Of a stretch of 64,000 nt of DNA, positions 23,991 through 34,738 are shown in pieces; within the stretch, counting starts at the first letter, position 1; every line of letters begins with the position of its first letter. Below the pieces are notes generated by a model, which was not told where the DNA came from, did not search any database, and saw only the letters and a list, made by a program, of their open reading frames with translations. The position numbers were made by a program, and so were the translations under genes. Origin of the DNA: Cynocephalus volans (taxonomy: Eukaryota > Chordata > Mammalia > Dermoptera > Cynocephalidae); assembly GCF_027409185.1 (NCBI RefSeq), contig NC_084467.1:82406501-82470500 (forward strand), written 5' to 3'.

Positions 23991-26710
23991 TGAGGGGAAG
24001 GTTGGGTTGGAGGACAGCACCTCAGGGACGATGGCGGAGGGAGATCATCACAGCACCAACCCGCGGGTTGCGATACTGCAGGTCTGGAAGAGCAGCTGCA
24101 AAGACGCGGAGAAGCGATGCTGATGCAGGCCAAGTCCTCCCATCGGGAAGGGCCGGTTTCCACCTGCCGTCGTGGGTGTGGTTTCCTCGGTGTTTCTGAT
24201 TATCTACTATATAGGTCCATCTGTTTTGACTGGTGTTTCCTGTTTTGTTATGTTTTTGTGCTTGGCTATCTTGTTTCCATTCTAGCACCTAGAATTTTTG
24301 GCTCTAATAAATGGGCCACTGAAAAACATGAAATTTGCAGCAGTCTAGTAAAAACTGGACACAGAACTCTGGGGTGGTGGAAACGCCACTTAACACTAAA
24401 GGAAGAAAAAGCCTAAAATGTACTTTATGACCGCGATCACTTCTCTTGCTGCAGTTGCTTGGGTGGGACAGCAAATCCACACCTGCTTTTCACCTACCTG
24501 ATAGGGACTTTCTTACTGTTGCTTCCTGGACTGAACCAACATGGAATCATTTCAAAGTACATTGGGATGGCTAAAAGGGAGATAAGCTTCTCAAACAAAA
24601 AGGAAAAGACAAGCAATTAATGCATCTGCTTTATTCAATGTGATTAATGGAGTACACGTCATTCCTGGGAACAGTTTCTACTATGCTATCTGGATACTAA
24701 AATGTTAACAGAAGCAGCTCTTAGCTCTCCCTCACTCTGCCCTTAATTAATAGAAGTTCAGACTTGCCAAGTAAGGCTTTATGCATAGTGTCTTCACGTC
24801 AAGTGTAGCAGGTGCATTCTCATCACTTGGCCTTGTATGGACAACTCATTAGTGAGAATGATTTGTTTTGATTTTTCTCACCCAGGGTTAATGGAATTCT
24901 TACTTTTAGACAACTTCCTTTAAATAAATATAGTGGTGAACTTTACCCTTTCGTACAGTTAACAGTGACTTTAGATAATTGGTTAAGTTGATCTTTGCTT
25001 TAGCTAGATACAACATAGTGGTCTATGGCTACAGGAAGCCTGTTCTACTGTCTGCTTCCACAGACTGCTTGAAAAACTGTCTGGCTTTATGAATATAGGA
25101 GAGAAAAAGTTTACCACTTCTGGTAGAGACCTATTAAGATTCACTCCTCATTCTGTTTCTTTACCATGGGAGAAGAATCTCCATGAAACAAAATGAAACT
25201 AATTCCATGCCCTAATATGTGTAGATTTCTCCCTTGTGTAAAACTTACCAATTTGTGGGAAACATTGTTCCTTTCTCCCAAACAGGGAATCTGACAGGCT
25301 TAGAACTGTTGTCACCTTGCAGTCAGACTTCGTTAGTAAACCCTTAAAGGTTTTTAATAGCAGGCTTCCAAAAGATTGTATTTAGTATTTTTAGCATATT
25401 TTTAATTTCAGATTTTCACCTGACTTTAAAATACACAGTAGCTTAAGACTCATATTTATGACCTTTACTCCAACACCAGCCAGTAAAGGACAGAAGTCTT
25501 CCTATGTTTAGTCAAGAATTATTCCATTAGAAAATAATCTTATCCTACTAATTTTTGAGAACAGAATAAGCCTTTAAAGATAAAGCCTAAAACTTCTCAT
25601 TTTATCATAACACTGGCTGTTTCAGTGTCTATTAGATTGGCATAGGAGATAGTGACTGCATTGGTGTCTAACTTTTTTTCTAGCTATTTCTCTGAAAAGT
25701 TTGAGGGCTTTTGATGAGAGCAGACTTGTGGTAAGGATAATTGGCCTCTGCTCTACATAGATTTTGTAACTCCTTTGGAAAGCTTGGAATAATTCCCTTT
25801 CATTCAGTGGCTAGAAGTTTAGCGTGGTTGAGATCTGTAGAAATGAATCTCTGAGGGCCAAAAATGTGACATACTTGGGAACAATTTTAAACGGATTAAC
25901 CAGCTGTAACATAGTTTTGTGAATTTATTGCACTAATGCTATAAAGCCTGTATCTTGTGGTATATCCACCCCTAAAATAAGTGTTACCTCCCCTTCAACA
26001 TCGCTGTAAACAGTGGTGTCCACTGTAGCTTACATTTGATTTTTTAAATCAAAATACCTTAGTTTTACTTAAAAAAAAAAAAATGAAAACACCTTAATTT
26101 TATGTGTTTTCTCATTGTAAATAAGCCTGTCTTCCTATCTGGATTTTTTTTGTGTACTTTTTTTGTGTAGACCTGTTCTACCAATGAACTACTTTTGCAG
26201 TTTTAATCCTGTATTATTTCATCTACTTTGTTTTGTGTAAAAGGAGAAAAAAACTGTAAGGAAAATAGGATAATTTAGTCAGGCACTCTCCACATTTCTT
26301 GTAAACAAGTTGTGTGTGGGTGGAGTTAGTGTGCATGTGCACCCATGTATCTTTCTAGTTAACTGCTTTTGTGTGTTCTGCAGTTTGGTGAAGCAGGCTG
26401 GCAGCAGAGAGCTGGCCTCTAACAATAGAGCATGTTTACTCTGCTGGCAGCTGCTCAGTTTCAGTTTTACTTTGGACCTTGCAGGTAGCAGTTGAGTTTC
26501 TGAGTTTCTCTTTGTACTGCCTAGCTCTTAGATGTGTGTGTGCTGAATAAAGACTATTCCTACTTCAACCAAGGCTCCAAGGACCTTTTTGCCGGTTACC
26601 TAGCTTGCAGACCTGCGTGTGAAGGGTTTGTGAATGGGCTCGAGGGGTCTGTGAGCTCCAGACCCAGCCCTAGCTCTACAAAAACAAACAAACAACCCCC
26701 CCCAAAAAAC
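23991..26710 (+). pseudogene. ARL6IP1P: processed pseudogene of ARL6IP1 with full 3' UTR
   Basis: An intronless copy of an ARL6IP1 mRNA. ARL6IP1 is a small ER-membrane protein that shapes tubules. The start codon is at 24031 after about 40 bases of 5' UTR; the first frame stops at 24121 (TGA). A second frame then reads ILAPRIFGSNKW and EICSSLVKTGHRTLGWWKR, very close to the parent, and stops at about 24416. Later codons (NQHGIISKYIGMAKREI, near 24535-24590) are in another frame. The coding homology ends near 24620. About 2 kb of T/A-rich 3' UTR-like sequence follows, with AATAAA near 26547 and an A-rich tail from about 26680. TTGGAGTCT occurs at both ends (23982-23990 and 26711-26719), a likely L1-type target-site duplication. 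Several frameshifts rule out a working protein. Parent identity is from memory. Confidence 0.85.
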
Positions 26711-26747
26711 TTGGAGTCTCAAAAAGAAGGAGAAGAAAAAAAAAAAA

Positions 26748-26893
26748 AAAGCTGGCCAATTAACTCAGTTGATTAGAACACAGCCTTGTAACATCAAGGT
26801 CAAGGGTTCAAATCCTGTACCAGCCAGCTGCAAAAAAAAAAAAAAAAAAAAGAAAGAAAGAAAGAAAGAAAGAAAAAGAAAAAAAGAGAAAGA
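26748..26893 (+). mobile_element. monomeric tRNA-derived SINE with GAAA tail
   Basis: Starts GCTGGCCAATTAACTCAGTT, with a tRNA-like A box, and has a B box GGGTTCAAATCC before CAGCCAGCTGC. An A run then expands into a (GAAA)n tail (26831-26893). It sits directly in the A-rich end of the ARL6IP1 pseudogene. Confidence 0.82.
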
Positions 26894-26899
26894 AGAAAC

Positions 26900-28580
26900 A
26901 TTTCTCAGGGAGAACCTAATTAGTTGTATTTTTTTGTTATTTGAATTTACTCTTCAGTAGTAGTGAACTTGAGCCGTTCTCTGTGAGGTCTTCAGGTTTG
27001 GAGGATGTTGGGATTCTTGAGAACGGGTGACTCAACAAATAGAATTATGAGCATGTCCAGAAGAAGGAGTTTCACACATGGCAGTGATCCGTATCTATTG
27101 AACTACAAAGTGACCCTCACCTTGTAAAGCTGGTGCTGCAGAGGAGGCTGTGAGAGGCCAGGCTTCGCAAGCTGGGGAGGCAGACCCAGCAAGGAGAATG
27201 GCTGAGGCCTGCTCAGCTTCCCCCTCTCTAATGCCTGGAGAGAAGTCACTTTTCCCCCATGTGTGAGATACCATTGCCTATTCAATCTGCCTCACAGGCT
27301 TCTTCTGAAGGGAAAATGAAATAAAACGTGGGAAGGGCCATGTACCATTTGTGTGGAGATGCCCTGTGTACCAACAGATGTCTGGAGAACATGTTTGGGC
27401 CAAAAATATGAATGAGGAGTCTCTTTGTAATATAATTTTAGAGTGGTTTATCAGGCAGCAACAACACTTGTCTCCAACTGCTTAGGAGATGGTTAGAACA
27501 GAGTTCTGATTAAACAGCCATGGTCAGGGTTTGTGTTGGGTTCACCGGGGTCTGATTTACACTTTCCCTGCTTCCTGATCCAAGTTTACACTCTAGATAC
27601 AAAAGAGGCTGGGAAGAACATGAATGGAACATTCACAAATATATCATTACTTCTCTAAGAACAGGTGGGTGTGTAATCAGGTCATCCTGCTACGCAAAGG
27701 GTTGACTGCTATTTGGGAAAGCATACTAGAAAATTCCGTGAAAGTAAGAATTCTGATAAATTAGGTGTAGTTGAAGCCCACCATGACCTAGTTTATTCTA
27801 TCTAGTGATAGAATAACTTTGGCTGAGGAATTGACAGGAAAATAGATCTTTATGTTTGCTCTTGACCATATCCCCCAAGCAATGCTTTGAAATTATGCTG
27901 CAATTTCTGGCTTTGCTTTCATTGGTGAGTAATTCACAAACTCCTTTGGAAACTAAAACTCTGTTTAAACAAGCAATTGATGGTAATAATGAAGGCATTT
28001 AAGCTATTGCCCACTGAGTTCTTGATTGACAATGTCAAAACAACCATCATAGCTAGGACCAAGATATTCAGGAATGCTACAGAAATGAAGACAGAACAAA
28101 ACGACCCCCCCCCAAATTATCTTAGCAATTATAAAAACAGGTAGTAGCTTGTATTTTGCTGAAGTTCTGAAACTGCCTACAGGGGCGGATGAGCAAACAG
28201 TACATTTGAAAAGAAAAAAGCTATAATAATAGAACTAGCTTGTCTGTCCTGAGCCTGGGAGGGCAATACCTTCCTGGATTGTTCCACAACATTTACTCCT
28301 CAGCCATCTGTTTCCCTGGTCCCCCCACATCCTGTTAAACCAAAGCCATCCTGGTAACAGGAATCCCTGCTGCTGCTTTATGTTATCTTTCAGCTTCCTG
28401 TCACGTTTCTGTAGGAGGCTGAGTTCATCTTATCTGTGAGTGGGCACTGCTTGGAAGAGGGAAGGAATGGATGGCATCACACAGGGGCTGAAAGGGGGCA
28501 CCCCAGTGTGGGGGGAGGGGGCACCATGGTCTAGCTTGCTCTCTGATTCTCAGGGCTGACAGCCCAGCATTCCTAGTGGC
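26900..28580. other. no gene or clear repeat recognised
   Basis: Unique-looking intronic sequence. The C run at 28104-28112 is the only simple feature. Confidence 0.55.
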
Positions 28581-28589
28581 TCTCTTCCA

Positions 28590-28830
28590 TGGTTTTCGAA
28601 AGCTACCATTTTTTGAACACTGTGCTGAGTGCTTTACATAATTTATCATATTATCTTATTAGATGAACTTCATAACCATTCCATGAGCTGATTTCTTTTT
28701 TCTCTCTCAGTTTATAGATGAGGACATGAGTCTCAGAAAGGCTGGGTGGCTTGACCTTTCAGAGGGCTAGAGGAGGCAGAGGTAGAATTTGAAGTCGTTC
28801 TGGCTCCAAAGCCCACGTCCTTAGCCATTA
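28590..28830 (-). repeat. MIR SINE, minus strand
   Basis: GTGCTGAGTGCTTTACATAA, TTATAGATGAGGACATGAGT and TGGCTCCAAAGCCCACGTCC follow the reversed MIR order. Confidence 0.78.
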
Positions 28831-29324
28831 GGTCCTGCAGCCTTCCCTTTGGTCCTCTGCGTCTTCTCTGGCAGCCCTCCCAGTTTTACTCCCCTTTGAT
28901 TCTCCTTCCCTATCAGTCTCTGGGTTACTTCTCAGTTCAAGGTGGACATCTCTCCATAAGCTGCATATTACCCTCTCCATGCTGGCTACTCCACTCTTCA
29001 TCTCGTCCTCACCGCTGCCAAGTCAGTTGCTCCTCTGCAGCTCACCAGCTGGCTGCTGACCCTCAGTGCTGCCCAGCGCTGTGCACCGCTTTGCCTCATA
29101 GCACTTTCTGTCTGAGGAACTCTCCTCAGCCCCCTTCCTCACCCTCCCCGTCACCTTCCCCTAAACCTCTGCCAGGCCCAGTGAAGCCTTACTCCCTCCA
29201 TGAAGCTTCCCAGTCCACCCAGGCTTCAGGGGCTGCTCTCTCTTTAGGACAAAGCAGTGGTTCTCTGGGCCCCTGGTTTGGCCATTAACCACCTGCCACC
29301 TTATGATACCCTGATACCCTGAAT

Positions 29325-29580
29325 ACTACTGACATTGCTATTAAATTTTTCATGTGCTAATGTTTTCCACAGTTAGTTATAAGCCCCTTGAGTGCCAAGC
29401 CTCTCTTTTTATACTTTGTGATATTTCTCTTAGCACCTAGTTCAGTGCTTTGTACACAAATGGGGTTCAGAAGTACTTGCTGAGGGCTGGCCAGATAGTT
29501 CAGTTGGTCAGAGAGTGGTGTTGTTATCCCCACACCAACCAGCCACCAAAAGAAAAAAGATAAAAAAGAAATATTTGTTG
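29325..29580 (+). repeat. L2 3' end split by a SINE
   Basis: TATAAGCCCCTTGAGTGCCA, TTAGCACCTAGTTCAGTGCT and GGGTTCAGAAGTACTTGCTG; the last AAATATTTGTTGG lies after the SINE at 29486. Confidence 0.7.
29486..29570 (+). mobile_element. shortened tRNA-derived SINE
   Basis: GGGCTGGCCAGATAGTTCAG resembles the SINE head at 26748. The middle, including the B box, is deleted, and the body ends at CCAACCAGCCACC with an A-rich tail. It interrupts the 3' end of an L2. Confidence 0.7.
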
Positions 29581-29844
29581 GTTTCTGTGATTACATTCAT
29601 GACAGGTTAACATCAGCACCCTTAGCCAGGATCAGACTTAAGCACAAGTGTCAAAGAGCTGACGTTAATCTTCAGGGCCCATGACCTCCCTCTCAGGGCC
29701 TTTCTCTCCATCCTACAGGCTGAAAACCTTGATCTCTGCCTACCACACAAGACCCCCAACTCATGTCTGCCCGGACTCATAGTGCGGTGCACTTGAGCTA
29801 ACAGTCCACTGTTGTGGTTGTGTGTGTCTCCAGAGCTGAATGGC

Positions 29845-29940
29845 CTGGGTTTGTATCCCGGTCCTGCCACTTTCTAGCTGTGATCTGAACAAGCTACATA
29901 ACCACTCAGGGCCTCAGTTTCCTCACCTGCAAAAGGAGGG
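29845..29940 (+). repeat. MIR, left half (split by MaLR)
   Basis: GGTCCTGCCACTTTCTAGCT and CTCAGTTTCCTCACCTGCAA, cut at the start of the MaLR LTR. The right half is at 32226-32300. Confidence 0.8.
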
Positions 29941-32225
29941 TGTATTAGTCCATTTCTGTTGCTTATAAATACCTGAAACTGGGTAATTTGTAAGAAAATG
30001 AAATTTATTGCTTATAGTTTCAGAGGCTGGGAAGTCCAAAATCTAGGGAACACATCTGGTAAGCATCTTCTTTGGTGGTGATGCAGGGTAACTATCACAT
30101 TGTGAGATTGTGGAAGCAGAGAGACTCTCATGTGCTCTTCTTTTAAAACCCTCAGAACCATGCCACTGGCCACCATTATTAATCCATGCTCTACAGCATG
30201 GTTCTACAATCTAATCACCTCTTAAAGGCCCCACCTTCCAATTACCATAATAGGATTTCCCACCCTGAACAGTTACAGTGGGAATTAAATTTCTAATATA
30301 TTAACCTTGGGGGACACAATTCAATCAATCCTCAGCATTCCACTCCTGACTCCCAAAGATCATGTCCTTCTCACAGGTAAATACATTCCATCCCCAACGT
30401 CTTGATTTGTTTCAACTCAAAAGTCCAAAGCTCAAACTCCCATCTGTGATATCGAAACAAGTTATCTACTTCCAAGATACAATGGTGGGACAAGCATAGG
30501 GTACATATTTCTGTTCAGAGGGAGAAACAGACCAAAAGAATGAGGTAAGAGGTACTAAACAAGTCTGAAACCCAACAGGGAAGGCAACAAATCTTAAAGC
30601 TGAAGAATCATGTACCCTGACTCCATGTTTGGCATTCTCCACACACTAGTGTGGGGATTGGACCTCCAAGTCCTCGGGTGGCTCTGCTGCTATGGCTTTC
30701 CTGGTCTGAGGCCGTGCTTGAGCTCTCACAGGCTGGCATTGCATGCTGGTAAATCTACATGTCTGGGGTCTCCATGGTGGTCCTGCTCCCATGACTCCAC
30801 TAGGCATGGCGCAGATGGGGTTTGCTGCAACCCTGACCCCACATTTCCTCTTATTCTAGTGAAAGTTCTATGCAGTGACTCTGCCCCCTGAGACAGATCT
30901 CTTCCCAGGCCCCCAGTCTTTTCCATATTTCTTTTGAAATCGGGGTGGAGACTCCCAAGCTTCCACACCTCTGGCATTCCATGAGGCTGCAGACTTAATA
31001 CCACATGGACACTGCCAAGGCTTCTGGGTTGTATTTCCCAAAGCTGTGGGTCCAGACACACCTGGGGCCAATTTAGCTACAGCTAGAACAGCTAAAGCAG
31101 CTGAGGTGCTGGTGTGGGGAGCAGCTTCCCAAGGTGGCCCTGGGCAGCAAGACCATGGAGGGTCTCAGGCCTGTTGCCCAAGACCATTGTGTCTCCCTGA
31201 GCTTCTGGGCTTGTAGTGGCAGACACAATCACTAAAATTTCTGAAATGTCTTCAAGGTATTTTTTCCCTTCTCTTGATAATCCCTTTCTTCTGTGCTAAT
31301 CTCCTTAGCAACGGTTGCTGGGCTGTACTGTTGCATTTTTCTCTTGATAATGCTCTCTGCTTTTCTACCACATGGCCAGGCTGCAAATGTTCTAAATCTT
31401 TACTCTTGGCTTCCCTTTTAAATTCTGAATTTGCTGAATTTAAAAGTCTTGCATCATGCCTTTGCCTCCATACCTCAGCATAAGCTGTTACAAGTAGCCA
31501 TGCAGCTTCCTGAATGTTTTGCTCCTTAGAAATTTCTTCCACCAAATACCCTGGGTCAGTAACTTGAAGTTCCACATTCCATAAAACTTTTGGGCATGAA
31601 CAGAATGTAGCCAAGTTCCTTGCAAATTCATAACAAAGGTGTTATTCTTCCTAGTTTCCAATAAGTTCCTTCTCATTTCTATCTGAGACCTCCTTAGAAT
31701 GGTCTTTTACTGTCAATACTTCTATCAGCATTCTGCTCACCACCATTTAACCAGTCTCCGAAACATTCCAAACCTTCCCTGCTTTTCTTGTCTTCTAAAC
31801 TCCCATCAGCAGCTAGGCTTTTTCTAGTCTGCTCCTCCATATTCTTTCAGCCTCTTATCAATACCCAGTCCCAAAGCTGCTTCCACATTTTCAAGTATTT
31901 GTTATAAGCAACATCCCACTTCTTTGGTACCTATGTTCTGTACTAGTCTGTTTCTGTTGCTTATAACAGGGTAATTTATAAGAAAATGAAATTTATTGCT
32001 TACATTTTCAGAGGCTGGTAAGTCCAAGTCTAGGGAACACATTTGGTGAGCTTATTCTTTGGTGGTGATGCAGGGTATCTATCACATTGTGAGACGGCAG
32101 AAGCAGAGAGAGGTTCTCATACACTCTGTTTTTGAAGCCCTCAGAACCATGCCATTGACCACCATTTTTAACCCATTCACCACAGCATGGTCCTATAATC
32201 CAATCATCTCTTCAAGGCCCCACTT
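29941..32225 (-). mobile_element. MaLR retrotransposon, two LTRs plus internal part
   Basis: On the minus strand the right-hand LTR (32225-31939) has lost its outer part, about 130 bases. The internal part spans 31938-30335 and a near-complete 3' LTR spans 30334-29941. Both LTRs start on the plus strand with TGTAYTAGTCYRTTTCTGTT and share GCTTATARTTTCAGAGGCTG. The internal text (TACTTCCAAGATACAATGG) is typical of MST/THE1-type internal sequence. MaLR elements encode no envelope and are non-autonomous relatives of ERVL. It is inserted in a MIR whose halves flank it (29845-29940 and 32226-32300). No intact gene is present. Confidence 0.82.
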
Positions 32226-32300
32226 TCATAGAGCAAATGAGTGTAAGCACTTAAAACAGTGCTTGGAACATAGTAAGTGATGAATAATTGTTAGATATTA
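32226..32300 (+). repeat. MIR, right half (split by MaLR)
   Basis: TAGAGCAAATGAGTGTAAGC and ACAGTGCTTGGAACATAGTA are the MIR 3' part and continue the half at 29845-29940. Confidence 0.75.
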
Positions 32301-33061
32301 GGTATTATCAATGTATGTGAGGTTTTTTATAAACAGAAAAGTACCAATTAAATGTTTGTTATAAAAATTTTAAAGTAGAAAGGCACCAATCTACTTATTA
32401 TTGTAATTATGCTCTCTGTGGGTTGCTCATGTTAAAATGACTTTGCTAACCAATTCATACTTAAGGAGCACCTTCCCTGGTCATCCCTCCCACTCTGTTA
32501 CTAAGGCCCACCTGCTTTAAACTATCAAAATAGGTAAACCTTAGTGAAAGATACATACTCTTAGCTCTTTTCTGGATTTTTTTTTTCTTGGAATAAGCTG
32601 ACTACTTGAGAGTGGATTAAAACCCTGATCCTGAGGAGACAAGGCAAGATGGTGGAGTAGAGGTGCCCAATACACAATCCTTCCACAGAAAGGGACTAGA
32701 GCAAGGGAAGGACAACTAAATACAGGGAAGAACATCAGTGGGAGAGTGTGGGAGGGCAGGGGAGCCTGGTGAGGAGCCTGTGGAGCACAAAAACCAAGCA
32801 GGGTTGTGCAGAAGAGAAAGAGGCACTTCAGCTGCCACCACATCTCTCAAACCAGGATCAGCCCAGGAGGAATTCTCCTTTGTGGTGGAAAGAATCTGCT
32901 TGGCTGTAAGCACCTCCAAGTGGTAACCCTCCTCCTGCTCCTGCCCCAGCCCACTCCCACTGCGGTGGCCTGTGCCATTGTCTAGTCCCACAGCTATGGC
33001 CTTCATCCCTGCACAGGAGTTGATCCTGCACAGCACACCCCACTGCATGGTCCATATTTCC

Positions 33062-33350
33062 TGTGTGTGGCCAAGCACTTGATGGCTCCAGCCTTCCAGC
33101 TGCCTGCATGGCCCTGGCCTCCTACATGATCCCCACTGCCTGGCCACCAACCTCTATGGCCCCACCTACCCCATGTGGGCCCAGTCATCAAGCTGCCTAC
33201 AGTCCCAGCCACTCTGGCTACCCATGCAGCCCAACTTGCACATGTGGACCCAGCCATACAGCTGCCTGCACTGCCCCAGCTGTCCACACAGCCCTCATTC
33301 ACATATGTGGGCCCAGCTGCACATGCAGGTCTAGCCACAGACATACCTGC
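33062..33350 (+). repeat. tandem about 65-bp units in the L1 5' UTR
   Basis: Units begin with GTGGGCCCAGYCAT or a close variant at 33175, 33244 and 33307, with a more diverged one near 33065. Each carries CAGCTGCCTGCA-like text in its first third and an ACAT at its end. Unit lengths are about 69, 63 and 45+ bases. Such repeats recall the monomeric L1 promoters of rodents, though these are short and few. Confidence 0.6.
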
Positions 33351-33996
33351 CAACGTCCCCTGGAAACACTGAGTCTACCCAGAACTACTAAGTCTACCCA
33401 AAACAATTGAGTCTATGTGGAACTACTGAAACTACTGAGTCTTCCTGGAATGAAAACCAATACACCTCACCCAATGGGCAATATATAACATATCTACTGG
33501 ATGGAGTCTTTCTCCTCAAAAGCCACCCCAGAGGAGAAGAAGCAATCACCAGATGACTAGTCATCAAAGCAGGGATACTAGAAATATGAAAAAACAATAA
33601 AATATAACCCCACCAAAAGAACACTCTAATTACCAAATGCCAGATGCCATACAACAATACATCCTTGATATGTCTGAAAGGGAATTCTGAGTAACAATCT
33701 TAAAGAAACTCAGTGAAATACAAGAAGACCCAGCTAGACAACACAATGAAATGAGAAAATCAATCCAGGACACGAAGGAAGAAATTTACAAAGAGATAAA
33801 TACCATAAAAAAAGAATGTAGCAAAACTCCTGGAACTGAAAGACTAATTCAATGAAATAAAAAGTACAATCAAAAGTGTAAGCAGCAGGCTAAAGCAAGC
33901 AGAAGAAAGAATTTCTGATCTTGGAGACAGTCTTTTTGAAATAACCCAAGCAAACAAACAAACAAACAAACAACAACAAAAAAGGAATTTCAAAAA

Positions 33997-34458
33997 ATGA
34001 AAGAAAATCTAAGAGAGCTAGAAGACTACCTTAAACACATAAACATCCAAATCATGGATGTTCTGGAAGGGGAGGAGAAAGGAAAAGGCATTGAAAACAC
34101 ATTCAATGAAATAATAGCAGAAAACTTCCCAGGTATTGGTAGAGATATTGACTTCCAGATCCAAGAAGTTCAAGGTTCAAAGATCTCCGAACAGATTCAA
34201 TCCAAAAAGGTCCTCTCTATGCACACTGTAGTCAAACTGGCAAAAGTCAAAAACAAAGAGAGAATCCTAAAAACAGCAAGAGAAAAGCATCAAATTCCCT
34301 ATAAGGGAGCCCCCATCAGACTAACAGCAGACTTCTCAGCAGAAATCCTACAGACCAGAAAAGAATGGGATAATATATTCAAAGTACTAAAAGAAAAAAC
34401 TGCCAGCCAAGAATACTATACCCAGCAAGGCTATCCTTCAGAAATGAAGGGGATATAG
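33997..34458 (+). pseudogene. L1 ORF1 C-terminal fragment
   Basis: 153 codons remain open. They hold the RRM-to-C-terminal part of the L1 nucleic-acid chaperone: the stretch GKGIENTFNEIIAENFPGIG, then KERILKTAREKHQIPYKGAPIRLTADFS. The N-terminal coiled coil lies upstream (about 33660-33990) but has in-frame stops. The final residues run into a sequence (TQQGYPSEMKG) that older L1/HAL1 copies carry between the ORFs. Not expected to make a working protein. Confidence 0.85.
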
Positions 34459-34738
34459 TCTATTTCCAAAACAAAAGCTGTGGGAGTTCACCACCACATG
34501 ACCAGCCCTACAAAGAATCCTTAAGGGAGTTCTGTATCTGCAACCCCCAAAATGATAATCACTACCATGAATACATGAGAAATAATGAACACCACTAGTA
34601 GAGCAGGTATGCAAATGAGAAACAGAAAGACACTATACCATACCACCTGAAAAAACCAATGAACACTGAAGACAGACAATGAAAAGGAAAGAAAGGAACA
34701 AAAGATATTTAAATCAACCATAATAAAAGCAATTAAAT

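Noticed and set aside
26547-26552. Polyadenylation signal of a real gene
   Set aside because: AATAAA here belongs to the ARL6IP1 retrocopy; no promoter or open frame supports a live gene.
33003-33410. Possible CRISPR-like or satellite array
   Set aside because: The repeated units are imperfect, adjacent without spacers, and belong to the 5' UTR of the L1.
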